From: Massilia sp. Root351
GTDB taxonomy: Bacteria; Pseudomonadota; Gammaproteobacteria; Burkholderiales; Burkholderiaceae_D
Reading direction: 5' to 3'
Length of the DNA: 64,000 nt
Assembly: GCF_001425045.1 (NCBI RefSeq)
Contig: NZ_LMDJ01000012.1
Span: 100,522-164,521 of the forward strand
Positions 35,049-41,764 of the stretch are shown here, one piece after another. How positions within the stretch are numbered: the stretch's first letter is position 1; each line of letters begins with the position of its first letter. Under the pieces are notes generated by a model. That model did no database searches. It had not been told where the DNA came from and saw only the letters and a list, made by a program, of their open reading frames with translations. Made by a program: the position numbers and the translations under genes.

Positions 35049-35632
35049 CTGATATTGAGCGCGCCATGTACGGCGCCGGCGTGGCCGAGGCGCTGGCCGA
35101 TGATCCTTTCTACGTGTCGGTCTGCGTTGCGGGCGGCGTGCGACAGTTGCTGGCGCGCTACGTTGAGCTGGCGCTGATCGAGGGCGAGCAGGCAGGCCGT
35201 GTCGATCTGGCCGGTGCGGAAGGCAGCGGTGCCGCCATCTGGAGCGTTCCTGGCGACGCCGCGCGCAAAGCCGATGCCTACGCCGCGCGCGAACGCGAAC
35301 TGGCCGTACTGCTGGGAGCACAGGGCTATGCCAATTTCCAGGCCATCGTCACCAATATGGAGGCCAACCTGGCGCCGCACGGCTTGTCGTCCGCCTGGTA
35401 TCTGTCGATCGCAGGTGTCCGGCCCGATGCGCAAAGCGGCGGGCTCGGCACGCGCTTGCTCTCCCACGGACTGGCGGCAGCCGACCGTGCCGGCGCCGTC
35501 AGCTTCCTGGAAACGTTCAACGAACGCAGCCTGCCTTTCTATCGGCGCCAGGGCTACCAGGTGGCGGCGAAGTTCTTCGAGCCGGTCACCGGTGCCGATT
35601 ACTGGCTGATGACGCGCCCGCCCGGTACCTGA
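35042..35632 (+). CDS. GNAT-family N-acetyltransferase
   Basis: A 196-residue GNAT acetyltransferase. The acetyl-CoA binding motif A is AWYLSIAGVRPDAQSGGLGTRLLSHGL (the R/Q-x-x-G-x-G/A form appears as QSGGLGT), followed by motif B SFLETFNERSLPFYRRQGYQVAAKF. The N-terminal 80 residues resemble a MarR-lacking activator-type half. The start ATG overlaps the preceding stop by 7 bp, so the two genes are coupled. Substrate unknown. Confidence 0.85.
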   Translation: MLTDIERAMYGAGVAEALADDPFYVSVCVAGGVRQLLARYVELALIEGEQAGRVDLAGAEGSGAAIWSVPGDAARKADAYAARERELAVLLGAQGYANFQAIVTNMEANLAPHGLSSAWYLSIAGVRPDAQSGGLGTRLLSHGLAAADRAGAVSFLETFNERSLPFYRRQGYQVAAKFFEPVTGADYWLMTRPPGT

Positions 35633-35658
35633 AAGCGAAATCGCGCTACAATCTCCGT

Positions 35659-35922
35659 ATGCGTACTATCCGTTTCCTCCTGCTCATGCTGTTCTTCGCG
35701 CTGCAGACCGCACTGGCCGGTGCTGAGCCGGTGCAGACCTGCTGCGACGAAGCCTGTCCTCCGGCGGTGTGCGCCACGATGGGCTGCATGCCGTCGGTGC
35801 AGCCGATGCTCGGCGGCGAATTAGCGCCATTGCCGTCGCCGGCGGTAATAACGGTGTTTCCCGAACCCGCTACGATCGACCTCCCCTTGCAGATGAAAGA
35901 AGTCTGGACGCCGCCCGACTGA
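35659..35922 (+). CDS. Small exported cysteine-rich protein
   Basis: An 87-residue predicted exported protein: leader MRTIRFLLLMLFFALQTALAGAEP, then a cysteine cluster CCDEACPPAVCATMGC in the first 20 mature residues and a proline-rich, cysteine-free tail. Six cysteines in 17 residues suggest metal binding or disulphide bonding in the periplasm. I do not recognise a family. It is followed after 49 bp by a second tiny cysteine-pair protein, so the two probably form a unit. Confidence 0.6.
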   Translation: MRTIRFLLLMLFFALQTALAGAEPVQTCCDEACPPAVCATMGCMPSVQPMLGGELAPLPSPAVITVFPEPATIDLPLQMKEVWTPPD

Positions 35923-35971
35923 ATACGGACCGCTCCGCAAACTTCTTTTCAACTTTCTCAAGGAACCCACC

Positions 35972-36103
35972 ATGAAATCCATCGCAATCAAGAGCGCTGC
36001 CGCCGCAGCCCTGCTGGCCACTTCCGCTGTCGCTTTCGCTGCCAATATGGACTGCTGCGCGAGCATCGAGTGCTGCCTGAAGATGCTGGCCTGCTGCCTG
36101 TAA
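35972..36103 (+). CDS. Tiny exported protein with three Cys-Cys pairs
   Basis: A 43-residue open frame preceded by AAGGA eight bases before its ATG. Residues 1-24 are a textbook signal peptide (KSIAIKSAAAAALLA..AFAA); the mature part of about 19 residues holds three Cys-Cys pairs at 28-29, 34-35 and 41-42. A strong terminator follows 19 bp after the stop, supporting real expression. No known family comes to mind; periplasmic metal binding is a guess based on composition. Confidence 0.65.
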   Translation: MKSIAIKSAAAAALLATSAVAFAANMDCCASIECCLKMLACCL

Positions 36104-36121
36104 GCCGCTAGCCGCATAAAG

Positions 36122-36155
36122 AACGGGCCGGTACTGCAAAGTGCCGGCCCGTTTT
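36122..36155. terminator. Bidirectional terminator
   Basis: AACGGGCCGG (36122-36131) pairs with CCGGCCCGTT (36144-36153), with additional pairing inward (TACT/AGTG), followed by TT on the plus strand. It separates the cysteine-pair gene from the convergent DUF6624 gene. Confidence 0.75.
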
Positions 36156-36164
36156 GCATTTCGC

Positions 36165-36767
36165 TCATTCAGGCGCAGGGCAATCGGCCGGGATGAGCCG
36201 CTTGCGGCCTTCCGCCTCATACTCTTCAATGCTTTGCATGCCCAGGGTCCGCCGGCGCCGGTTCACCTGGTCGATACTGTCGACCGGCAGCATGGTGAGC
36301 GTGCAACGGTCCGGCATGGTGAACTGCGTGCCGTATTCCTGCGGCCGGCCCTGGGCTGTGGCGATACGGTCAGCCAGATAGGCCAGATCGCGCGGTGCAG
36401 CGACGCCCTTCTTGACAGCCGACTCCAGCAAATTCCTTGCTGTGCGCTGCAATGCCCGGTCTTTGTCCGCATGCTGAGCAAGCAGCCACGCTAGATGGCT
36501 GGCCTGCTCGCCTGGCGGCCAGCCGCACGCCGCCAGGATTGCTTTTAGCTCTGCCGTGTTGGCGCCATCGATGCGGTGCCAGCGCTGGTCGAGGTCTTCC
36601 TGCTGTAGCGGCGTCCGGTTCGGGTCGGCGGACAGTTGCTGATGTTCGCGGCGTACGCGCTGGTCGGCGCTCGCCATGTCGCTCAGCCGGGTCTCGAGTG
36701 CGCTGCAGTCGATTGCTGCGTAGGCGCGGGCATGGAAGAACAGCATGATGGCGAGGGCAAAGCGCAT
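36165..36767 (-). CDS. Exported DUF6624-like protein
   Basis: A 200-residue protein with a signal peptide (MRFALAIMLFFHARAYAA) and a helical body: MASADQRVRREHQQL, HRIDGANTAELKAILAACGWPPGEQASHLAWLLAQHADKDRALQRTARNLLESAVKKGVAAPRDLAYLADRIATAQGRPQEYGTQF. The D-Q-x-x-R, W-P and Q-H-A-D...Q pattern with the terminal YGTQ fits the DUF6624 family. No Shine-Dalgarno is evident. Function unknown. Confidence 0.72.
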   Translation of the reverse strand: MRFALAIMLFFHARAYAAIDCSALETRLSDMASADQRVRREHQQLSADPNRTPLQQEDLDQRWHRIDGANTAELKAILAACGWPPGEQASHLAWLLAQHADKDRALQRTARNLLESAVKKGVAAPRDLAYLADRIATAQGRPQEYGTQFTMPDRCTLTMLPVDSIDQVNRRRRTLGMQSIEEYEAEGRKRLIPADCPAPE

Positions 36768-36913
36768 GGCAAGCGGAGGGAATTGAATGAAAGTTAATAT
36801 TGCCACAAGCCGGCGTGTCAGTCTGGTCTTACATCGAGGCAGGGGGTGCGCCGATGTGGCTTGCATCTTGGCGTTTGCATAATGTGGCCTGCTTCAGTTA
36901 CCAGGGTTTATGC

Positions 36914-37411
36914 ATGAAAATCATCGATCAACGCTTTATCTCCAGCCAAAATCGCTATTCCAACCATCCTTGCCTGCTCAGCATCCTTGAGCTGGATGAC
37001 GCTTCCGCGTCGCCGGCCGACGTGCGATCGACTGCGGCGAAGTTGAAACGCGTGCTGGGAAATCTGCCGCGCCTGGAGCGGCTGATCAATGTCATAGGGC
37101 CGGTGGATGCCGAGGCGGCGCCCACCGGACATTTTCAGTTGGCGCGGCTGATTCAGGCGGTCACGCTCGAGTTGCAGCGGCTCGCGGGCAGCGACGTGAC
37201 GGTGGGCTTTGTCGGCGCATTGCCGCGCATGCCGGGGCGCTATCGCCTGGTGCTGCCGCACCGGATGGAGAGGATTGCTGCCGCTGCGGTCAATGCGGCG
37301 CTGGAGGTGGTGAATGCGGTGCGGGCGGGCCGGATCGTGGATCTGGCGGCGGTGCTGGCGCAGTTGCGCGCTGCGGGGGAACGGCGGGTTACAGCCAGGG
37401 CTGCGCCCTGA
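36914..37411 (+). CDS. Orphan N-terminal domain of cyanophycin synthetase
   Basis: A 165-residue protein that aligns, from memory, with only the first domain of cyanophycin synthetase CphA: MKIIDQRFISSQNRYSNHPCLLSILELDD matches the MKIL-x-x-R-x-x-x-G-P-N-x-x-S start, LIQAVTLELQRLAGSDVTVGFVG matches HVALELQ-x-LAG-x-x-x-GFG, and PGRYRLVLPHRMERIAAAAVNAALEVVNAV matches the end of that domain. The ATP-grasp and Mur-ligase domains (about 700 residues) are absent and the next gene is on the other strand. The GPN core is changed to SQN. Either a decayed remnant or a stand-alone domain. Confidence 0.7.
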   Translation: MKIIDQRFISSQNRYSNHPCLLSILELDDASASPADVRSTAAKLKRVLGNLPRLERLINVIGPVDAEAAPTGHFQLARLIQAVTLELQRLAGSDVTVGFVGALPRMPGRYRLVLPHRMERIAAAAVNAALEVVNAVRAGRIVDLAAVLAQLRAAGERRVTARAAP

Positions 37412-37422
37412 CCTGACCCGCC
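37383..37422. repeat. REP-like palindrome
   Basis: GGCGGGTT (37383-37390) and GACCCGCC (37415-37422) with one mismatch, around CAGCCAGGGCTG. It covers the 3' end of the cyanophycin-domain gene and part of its stop region, as at 13703-13742. Confidence 0.6.
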
Positions 37423-37448
37423 CTGCGGCTGCTTGTCGCCAGCCGGAC

Positions 37449-39083
37449 TTAGACGAACTCGCCGATCTTGCTGACCACCGCTTCGCGCACCGAACCGCTG
37501 GTGACGAAGGAGTGAGCGACCTGGATGTCGTTGTGGAACCAGCGGTCGCCGTCCAGGCAGGCCGGGATCTGCTTGCGGATCTCCTCATACGCGGCCTGCG
37601 TGCCTTCGCCCAGCTGGAAGCCCGGCAACAGGTCTTCGGTCATGGTCAGCGCCTGCGCGGCCAGCAGCATCTCTACACCAATAATGTACTGGGTGTTCTG
37701 CACCACCGTCGCGGCCTTGCGGGCGCACCAGGTCGAGTTCGAGATGTGGTCTTCACTGTTGCCCTTGGACGGAATGCTGTCCACGCTGCCCGGCATGCTC
37801 AGGGTGCGGTTTTCCATCACCAGTGAGCTCAGCGAGCATTGCACCACCGGGTAGCCGGTGTTCACGCCGCGGATGCCGCTCATCAGGTTGCGCGGCAGGC
37901 CCCACGACAAGGTCGGGTCGATCAGGCGCGCCACACGGCGCTCGCAGATGCTGCCCAGGTCCGTGATGGCCATGGCCAGCAAGTCCATCGCCTGCGCCAG
38001 GTACTGGCCGTGGAAGTTACCGCCCGAGATGATCTCGAAACCGCCGCCGTCCTTGCCGAAGATCAGCGGGTTGTCGGTGGCAGAGTTGATCTCGTTCTTG
38101 ACGATGGTGTCGATGTAGTCCAGCGCGTCGAACACGGGACCGTACACCTGCGGCGTGCAGCGCAGCGAGTACACGTCCTGGATGCGGGCCGTGTACGGGA
38201 TGTCGGTGCGGCGCAGCTCGTCCGGGAACTGCACGGCGCGCGCTTCGTGCGTGGTGCGGGTGGAACCCTTGAGCAGCTTGCGCACCACCTTGGCGGTCTT
38301 GATCTGGCCCGGGTGCGGGCGCGCCTGCTGGATGCGCGGGTCGAACGCGGCCATCTCGGCGCGCATCGCTTCCAGCGTCAGGCCCAGCGACAGGCAGGCG
38401 TCGGTCAGCAGGTTGCGCGCGTCGTCGGTGGCCAGTACGGCCACCGCCAGCGAGGCGGTGCAGCCGTTGATCAGCGCCGAGGCGTCCTTGGCTTTCAGGT
38501 CGAATTTCACCGGGCCGATTTCGGACTTGGCGATGGCTTCCGGCGCCGACATGCGCTTGCCGTCGTACATCACTTCGGCTTCGTCAAAGCCGGCGATGGC
38601 CGCTGCCAGGTAGGCCAGCGGGGCCAGGTCGCCGGACGCGCCGACGGAACCCTTCTGCGGCATGACCGGATGGATGCCGGCGTTGATGAAGGCCAGCAGG
38701 CGATCCACCACTTCCACGCGTGGCGCCGAATAGTTGGACGCGAACGCGTTCGCGCGCAGCAGCATGGTGGCGCGGCTCACTTCTTCCGAGAACGGCTCGC
38801 CGATGCCGCCGCTGTGGGCCATGATCAGCTGGGTCTGGAACAGTTCGATGTGCTCGACCTTGATGCGGGTGTCCTTCAGCAGCCCGACGCCGGTGTTAAA
38901 GCTGTACATCATCGGCGCTTCGTCGTGCATCCAGGTCGATTCGATGTAGTCGCGGCTTTCCTTCAGCGCCGCGCGCGAAGACGCGGCCAATTCCACTTTG
39001 GCGTGCGGCGCGCGCGCCACGGCGATCACCTGCTCCGCAGTCAGGTTGAAGCCATCAATGATGACGGTAGTTTCGGTAGTCAT
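37449..39083 (-). CDS. Aromatic amino acid lyase (histidine ammonia-lyase-like, MIO enzyme)
   Basis: A 544-residue MIO-dependent lyase. The Ala-Ser-Gly triad that forms the MIO group is at residues 149-151 in QKGSVGASGDLAPLA. Tyr60 in MYSFNTGVG and His90 in LIMAHSGGIG occupy the positions of Tyr53 and His83 of histidine ammonia-lyase; SKGNSEDHISN matches the HAL block QEDH. The start at 39083 follows AAGGA with six-base spacing; 39089 is in frame but too close. It lies 23 bp behind puuD and is probably co-transcribed, an unexpected partner for a urate oxidase. Whether it acts on histidine or another substrate is open. Confidence 0.85.
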   Translation of the reverse strand: MTTETTVIIDGFNLTAEQVIAVARAPHAKVELAASSRAALKESRDYIESTWMHDEAPMMYSFNTGVGLLKDTRIKVEHIELFQTQLIMAHSGGIGEPFSEEVSRATMLLRANAFASNYSAPRVEVVDRLLAFINAGIHPVMPQKGSVGASGDLAPLAYLAAAIAGFDEAEVMYDGKRMSAPEAIAKSEIGPVKFDLKAKDASALINGCTASLAVAVLATDDARNLLTDACLSLGLTLEAMRAEMAAFDPRIQQARPHPGQIKTAKVVRKLLKGSTRTTHEARAVQFPDELRRTDIPYTARIQDVYSLRCTPQVYGPVFDALDYIDTIVKNEINSATDNPLIFGKDGGGFEIISGGNFHGQYLAQAMDLLAMAITDLGSICERRVARLIDPTLSWGLPRNLMSGIRGVNTGYPVVQCSLSSLVMENRTLSMPGSVDSIPSKGNSEDHISNSTWCARKAATVVQNTQYIIGVEMLLAAQALTMTEDLLPGFQLGEGTQAAYEEIRKQIPACLDGDRWFHNDIQVAHSFVTSGSVREAVVSKIGEFV

Positions 39084-39106
39084 AGTCATTCCTTCTTGTG
39101 TGCGGG

Positions 39107-40414
39107 TCAGTTCGCGCCGGACTCGAACCAGGCGCCAATCAGCTGGCGTTCGGCGTCGGTCATCTGCGTCATGTTCGCCAGCGGCATGTCCTTGTTCTGC
39201 ACGGCACGCTGGTAGATCTTGGCGGCGTGCTGCTTGGTCTGCTCGGGCGTGTCGAGCATCACGCCGCCCGGAGGCGAAGCGAAGCCGGCTTGCGTGGGCT
39301 GGGCCGAGTGGCACGATGCGCAGCGGGCGATCATCACTTGCTGCACGGTGTTGATGTCGTGGCCGGAGCGGGCGACGTCGGCGGCGCTCGGTGCTGCCCC
39401 CTCGGCGCCATGGCCGTGGCCATCGGCGGCAGTGGCGGCAGCCGGCTGCGCTGCGATCGCCTTGCGCGGCGCCGGAGCGATGGCGATCGCCACGGCCACC
39501 AGCAGGATCACGCCGGCAACCGGATAGCCCAGCGAGACGCGGCCGGCATGGCGCAGGTTGAAGAAGTGGCGGATCAGCACGCCGGCAGCCATGATGGCGC
39601 CCAGGATCAGCCAGCTGTAGGCGTGGCTGTAGGTCATCGCGTAGTGGTTGCTGATCATGATCAGCAGCACAGGCAGCGTGAAGTAGTTGTTGTGCACCGA
39701 ACGCACCTTGGCGCGCTTGCCGTAGATCGGGTCGGGCGACTGGCCCTTCTCCATCGCTTCCACCAGCTTGCGCTGGCCGGGGATGATCACAAACAGCACG
39801 TTACCCACCATCATGGTGCCAATCATGGCGCCGATGTGAATGTAGGCAGCGCGGCCGCTCAGGGTGTGCGTCAACACATAGGCCGCAGCGACGATCAGCA
39901 CGAACAGCACACTACCCAGCACGGCAGGCTTTTCGCCCAGCGGCGACTTGCACAGCAGGTCGTAGACGATCCAGCCGCCTGCCAATGTGCCCAGGCCCAC
40001 GGCCACAGCTTGCATGGACGACAGGTCGGCCACGTTTTTATCGATCATCATCGCCGAGGCGTTGAAGTAGTAGACGATGAACAGCATCGCAAAGCCGCTC
40101 AGCCAGGTCGCATACGCTTCCCATTTGAACCAGTGCAGGTCGGACGGCAGTTCTGCCGGGGCCACCAGGTATTTTTGCGGGTTGTAGAAGCCGCCGCCAT
40201 GCACGGCCCACAGTTCACCCGAGACGCCGGCCTTGGCCAGCGGGCTGCCCGGCTTGGGCGGCCGGATCGAGTTGTCCAGCCAGACGAAGTAAAACGAAGC
40301 GCCGATCCACGCTATGCCGGTGATCAAATGCAGCCAGCGTACCAGCAGATTGAGCCACTCCACCCCATACGATCCGAATAAAGCTTCCATGAATTTTCCA
40401 ATTAGTCTGTTCAT
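39107..40414 (-). CDS. puuD: Membrane-bound urate oxidase PuuD with cytochrome c domain
   Basis: A 435-residue inner-membrane protein: an N-terminal urate hydroxylase domain with about eight transmembrane segments starting LNLLVRWLHLITGIAWIGASFYFVWLDNSI, and a periplasmic C-terminal cytochrome c domain with haem motif CASCH (about residue 360) and distal Met candidates in NKDMPLANMTQM. PuuD enzymes oxidise urate to 5-hydroxyisourate and pass electrons to the respiratory chain, so no H2O2 is formed. Start at 40414 (AGAGG close by); ATG 40390 is an alternative. No soluble uricase or HpxO is seen. Confidence 0.93.
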   Translation of the reverse strand: MNRLIGKFMEALFGSYGVEWLNLLVRWLHLITGIAWIGASFYFVWLDNSIRPPKPGSPLAKAGVSGELWAVHGGGFYNPQKYLVAPAELPSDLHWFKWEAYATWLSGFAMLFIVYYFNASAMMIDKNVADLSSMQAVAVGLGTLAGGWIVYDLLCKSPLGEKPAVLGSVLFVLIVAAAYVLTHTLSGRAAYIHIGAMIGTMMVGNVLFVIIPGQRKLVEAMEKGQSPDPIYGKRAKVRSVHNNYFTLPVLLIMISNHYAMTYSHAYSWLILGAIMAAGVLIRHFFNLRHAGRVSLGYPVAGVILLVAVAIAIAPAPRKAIAAQPAAATAADGHGHGAEGAAPSAADVARSGHDINTVQQVMIARCASCHSAQPTQAGFASPPGGVMLDTPEQTKQHAAKIYQRAVQNKDMPLANMTQMTDAERQLIGAWFESGAN

Positions 40415-40693
40415 CTGCCTCTGGCGGGCACTTCAGATGAGCGAGGTTGTCACCTCCGGAACGATCGTTATCCTGCCGCCGCTACGATCGTGATGGCCTG
40501 TGGCCATCAACCTGCCCCCGGCCATGGAAAGTGTCTCCTCTCTTGCCGGGATGGTGGAACGATAGCGGTCTTGAAGGCGCCAGTCCTGTGCTTGCACATA
40601 TAACTTGCATACGTTTCCCGTTATAGCTGTTACAGGCCCGGATATGCGACTCTGTTATGCATAAGTTTAAATATCCAACCTTGGGAGACCGAT
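40415..40693. promoter_or_regulatory. Divergent regulatory gap between puuD and lysR with several palindromes
   Basis: 279 bp without a gene. Contains ACGATCGT twice (40461-40468 and 40484-40491), directly followed by TGATGGCC-TGT-GGCCATCA (40491-40509, perfect 8-bp arms), and TTATGCATAA (40655-40664) close to the LysR start. The first group lies about 50-95 bp upstream of puuD, the last 30 bp upstream of lysR. These are likely regulator sites and, for the 40491 element, a possible leader hairpin. Confidence 0.6.
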
Positions 40694-41629
40694 ATGTCAC
40701 GCTTGCCAGAACACCTGGACATCCACCTGATCCGCATTCTCTACCTGCTGCTGTGCGAGAAAAACGTCTCGCGCGTGGCGCTGAAACTGAACCAGCCGCA
40801 GCCCTCCATCTCCGCCTCGCTGCGCAAGCTGCGCGAACTGACGGGCGATCCGCTACTGGTGCGCGGCGGGCGCGGCATGGTGCCGACGCAGCACGGCGAG
40901 AGCCTGCTCAAGCCGGCCAAGCGCATCCTCGACGAGACCGAAAGCCTGTTCAGCCCGAAGACGGCCTTCGTGCCGCAGGAGGAGGCGCGCACCTTCCACA
41001 TCGCCGCGCCGGACTACATGAACACCCAGTTCTTCACCGAGGTGATCGCCCGCGTGCGGCGCGAGTCGCCCAAGAGCCGCCTGGTGATCCACGCGCTGGG
41101 ACCGGACGCCGACTACGTGCGCCTGCTGTCGGACGGCGAACTGGACCTGGTGGTGGCAAACTGGGACGAACCGCCGCACCACCTGCACATCTCCAAGCTG
41201 TTCGACGACCCCATCGTGTGCCTGATGCGCGCCAACAGCGCCTACGCGCGCCGCACGCCGAAGGACGGCATGACCATCGAGGACTATCTGACCCTGCCGC
41301 ACGCGGCGCCGGCGCTGATCCTGCCCGGCTACCACGGCAACATCGACGCCTTCCTGGAGCAGCAGAACATGGAGCGCAACATCGTGGTGGAGTCGGCGCA
41401 CTTCCGCATGCTGCCCTACATCGTGGCGCAGACCGACCTGGTGCTGACGGCGGGGCAGCAGTTCGCCAGCTTCTACGAGAACACGCTGGGGCTGAAGTCG
41501 TACAAGGTGCCGGTGAAGTTTCCTCCGCTGCGCTTCTACCAGCTGTGGCACGAACGCGCACACCACGCCACCGAGCACAAATGGCTGCGCGCGCAAGTCA
41601 GCACGGCCGCGCGCCTGCTGGTGAAGTAG
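40694..41629 (+). CDS. LysR-family regulator of the purine cluster
   Basis: A 311-residue LysR regulator with a NodD/LinR-like start: HLDIHLIRILYLLLCEKNVSRVALKLNQPQPSISASLRKLRELTGDPLLVRGGRGMVPTQHG, then the binding domain TFHIAAPDYMNTQFFTEVIARVRRESPKSRLVIHAL. GGGAG precedes the ATG. It sits between puuD (divergent) and the UraD-AllC operon (downstream), so it probably controls urate breakdown in both directions. Confidence 0.9.
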   Translation: MSRLPEHLDIHLIRILYLLLCEKNVSRVALKLNQPQPSISASLRKLRELTGDPLLVRGGRGMVPTQHGESLLKPAKRILDETESLFSPKTAFVPQEEARTFHIAAPDYMNTQFFTEVIARVRRESPKSRLVIHALGPDADYVRLLSDGELDLVVANWDEPPHHLHISKLFDDPIVCLMRANSAYARRTPKDGMTIEDYLTLPHAAPALILPGYHGNIDAFLEQQNMERNIVVESAHFRMLPYIVAQTDLVLTAGQQFASFYENTLGLKSYKVPVKFPPLRFYQLWHERAHHATEHKWLRAQVSTAARLLVK

Positions 41630-41732
41630 TTTATAGCCGGTGCGCACAGTCGTTATCGGCACCGCGATATAAGTCCCGGCATCCGGGCATCTATTATCAA
41701 ATCGCCACCTCCCAGATCACCCAACATGGAGC

Positions 41733-41755
41733 GGGCCGCCATAGAACGGCGGCCC
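41733..41755 (+). promoter_or_regulatory. Hairpin just before the UraD-AllC start codon
   Basis: GGGCCGCC (41733-41740), loop ATAGAAC, GGCGGCCC (41748-41755): perfect 8-bp arms ending 9 bases before the ATG at 41765, where a Shine-Dalgarno would be expected and is absent. Could control translation or hide the start. Confidence 0.55.
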
Positions 41756-41764
41756 GAATGCACG

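Noticed and set aside
36165..36866. Longer start of the DUF6624-like gene at 36866
   Set aside because: The extra 33 residues precede a good signal peptide and would hide it; 36767 is preferred.
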